Assembly: GCA_028705785.1 (NCBI GenBank)
Contig: JAQWCT010000038.1
Coordinates: forward strand, 1-13,899
Reading direction: 5' to 3'
Length of the DNA stretch: 13,899 nt
Source: Sulfurospirillaceae bacterium
Lineage (GTDB): Bacteria; Campylobacterota; Campylobacteria; Campylobacterales; Sulfurospirillaceae
The notes beneath the pieces were generated by a model. The model was given only the letters and a program-made list of their open reading frames with translations, was not told the origin of the DNA and made no database searches. A program made the position numbers and the translations under genes. This document shows positions 12,874 through 13,899 of this stretch, in pieces (position 1 is the stretch's first letter; the number at the start of each line of letters is the position of its first letter).

Positions 12874-13894
12874 TCATCTCTTTGCCTTCAATCATTTCTT
12901 GTACAAATGTTTTCACGCAATTTCGACCATTTTCTTTGGCATTATAAAGGGCAATATCAGCAAATTTAATACATTTCCATAAGGAGTCTGAATTTTTAGG
13001 GAACATGGAAGTTCCAATACTTAAAGTCTTGTAAAAACTTGCACCATTGCTTCCTGGAATTGGAGCTTTTTCAAATGTCAGACGAATCTTTTGTGCAATA
13101 TTTTCAATCATACTCTCTTCACATTGATGGAGTAAAATCAAAAATTCTTCGCCCCCAAATCTAAAGGCAGTATCGGATTCTCGAATGCTCTCTTTAAGAA
13201 TTTTTGAGAGTATTCTGATAGCTTTATCTCCTACATCATGTCCATGTGTATCGTTGACCATTTTGAAAAAGTCGATATCTATCATTAAAATGCCGTAGGT
13301 TACACCACTCCTTTTAGCTTGAGCAATTGTCTTTTCAATATATTCATCAAGATATTTACGATTAAATAGACCTGTAAGGGCATCGGTCGTGGATGAAATT
13401 TTAAGGATTTCAGTCAAGTTTTTACTTACAAGTTCTGGGCGCGCCGCATCAATATAGTTTTCAATTTGTGGTAATTTTGCTTTGATTTCTTCAAGCTCTT
13501 CGGCGGAACTGGCCCAGATACTCAGTAAAAGTTCAAAATCATTGCTAATAAGATAAGGAACACAAATATAGTGTGCATGAAGTTCGCTACAATTTTCACA
13601 AATATTTTTAAATTGGTCTGAATAGACGGATTGTTTTGTTCTTAAAGCTCTACATGTAGGATTGATAGATTTTTTAATACTACTTGCATCGAAAACAATG
13701 GTAGGTGTAATGTTGTTTTTTCCTGATTCAACAAGGAGAAAATCATCTATTTTGATGGTTTCTTTAAGAATCATTCCAATGCGTTGATAGACTTGTGTTT
13801 TGTCTTCATCAAACTCAATAGTTCGCTTAAATTGATAAATATCCGAGAGTTCACTGACGATGTCTTTAGTCTCCATCAGTAAGTCTTTATGCAC
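12860..13894 (-). CDS. Diguanylate cyclase with N-terminal four-cysteine (GAF-like) sensor domain; start uncertain
   Basis: The C-terminal GGDEF domain (about 168-332) has D-A-L-T-G-L-F-N-R-K, the metal-site D-I-D-F-F-K, R245-F-G-G-E-E-F251 and an inhibitory I-site R238-E-S-D241, so it should make c-di-GMP with product inhibition. The N-terminal 160 residues resemble a GAF-type sensor and contain C81-R-A-L-R-T, C99-x2-C102 and C111, which could hold a metal, a cluster or a redox switch. No membrane helix is seen, so it is cytoplasmic. The first in-window start is GTG at 13892-13894, only five bases from the edge; the true start may be upstream. The internal ATG at 13874-13876 has no ribosome binding site. 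The gene overlaps the cytochrome c gene by 11 nt. Confidence 0.85.
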   Translation of the reverse strand: MHKDLLMETKDIVSELSDIYQFKRTIEFDEDKTQVYQRIGMILKETIKIDDFLLVESGKNNITPTIVFDASSIKKSINPTCRALRTKQSVYSDQFKNICENCSELHAHYICVPYLISNDFELLLSIWASSAEELEEIKAKLPQIENYIDAARPELVSKNLTEILKISSTTDALTGLFNRKYLDEYIEKTIAQAKRSGVTYGILMIDIDFFKMVNDTHGHDVGDKAIRILSKILKESIRESDTAFRFGGEEFLILLHQCEESMIENIAQKIRLTFEKAPIPGSNGASFYKTLSIGTSMFPKNSDSLWKCIKFADIALYNAKENGRNCVKTFVQEMIEGKEMKSEF

Positions 13895-13899
13895 GGAAG

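Overview
The window is AT-rich and every convincing gene lies on the minus strand, so transcription runs from high to low coordinates. The gene set fits a Campylobacterota (Epsilonproteobacteria) genome, most like a Sulfurospirillum-type anaerobic respirer. It includes an M99/Csd4/Pgp1-type peptidoglycan carboxypeptidase, a soluble TlpD-like chemoreceptor with a CZB zinc domain, a histidine kinase with an HQWRQPL H-box, and a Tat-exported molybdoenzyme operon. The genus is an inference; no rRNA or other marker is present.

Layout in transcription order: (1) 13894-12385, a diguanylate cyclase with a four-cysteine sensor domain, overlapping a small lipoprotein cytochrome c. (2) 12325-9882, an OmpR-type response regulator and a membrane histidine kinase overlapping as TAATG. 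(3) 9803-9381, a small protein with the LMW-phosphatase/ArsC fold whose catalytic cysteine is replaced by serine. (4) 9191-6133, a soluble CZB chemoreceptor coupled to a PAS-PAS-degenerate GGDEF-EAL phosphodiesterase. (5) 5980-1928, a three-gene operon for a periplasmic MopB-family reductase: catalytic subunit, four-cluster [4Fe-4S] subunit with a C-terminal membrane helix, and an FdnI/PhsC-like cytochrome b. (6) 1864-613, a radical SAM/SPASM protein and a HIT protein. (7) 556 to the left edge, the 5' part of the M99 carboxypeptidase.

The most interesting signal is regulatory. The same box, TTAACCC-YAYTTT-(1-2 nt)-CCCC, occurs exactly three times: upstream of the response regulator, upstream of the ArsC-like gene and upstream of the molybdoenzyme operon. 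In all three it starts exactly 29 nt before a -10-like hexamer (TAGACT, TAGACT, TAGCAT). This looks like a local regulon in which the two-component system controls itself, a catalytically dead ArsC-like protein and a terminal reductase. I infer a signal-responsive anaerobic respiration module for a sulfur, arsenic or selenium oxyanion, with an uncharacterised accessory protein; the substrate cannot be fixed from the sequence alone.

Other notable structure: nine copies of the palindrome TACATGTA, all in a YYTACATGTAR context; a near-perfect 25-bp palindrome at the cyclase/cytochrome junction; a 13-bp hairpin beside a perfect TATAAT just before the radical SAM gene; and an 8-bp inverted repeat touching the Shine-Dalgarno of the molybdoenzyme gene. 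No tRNA, rRNA, CRISPR array, insertion sequence or prophage feature was seen, and no stretch over 300 bases lacks a gene.
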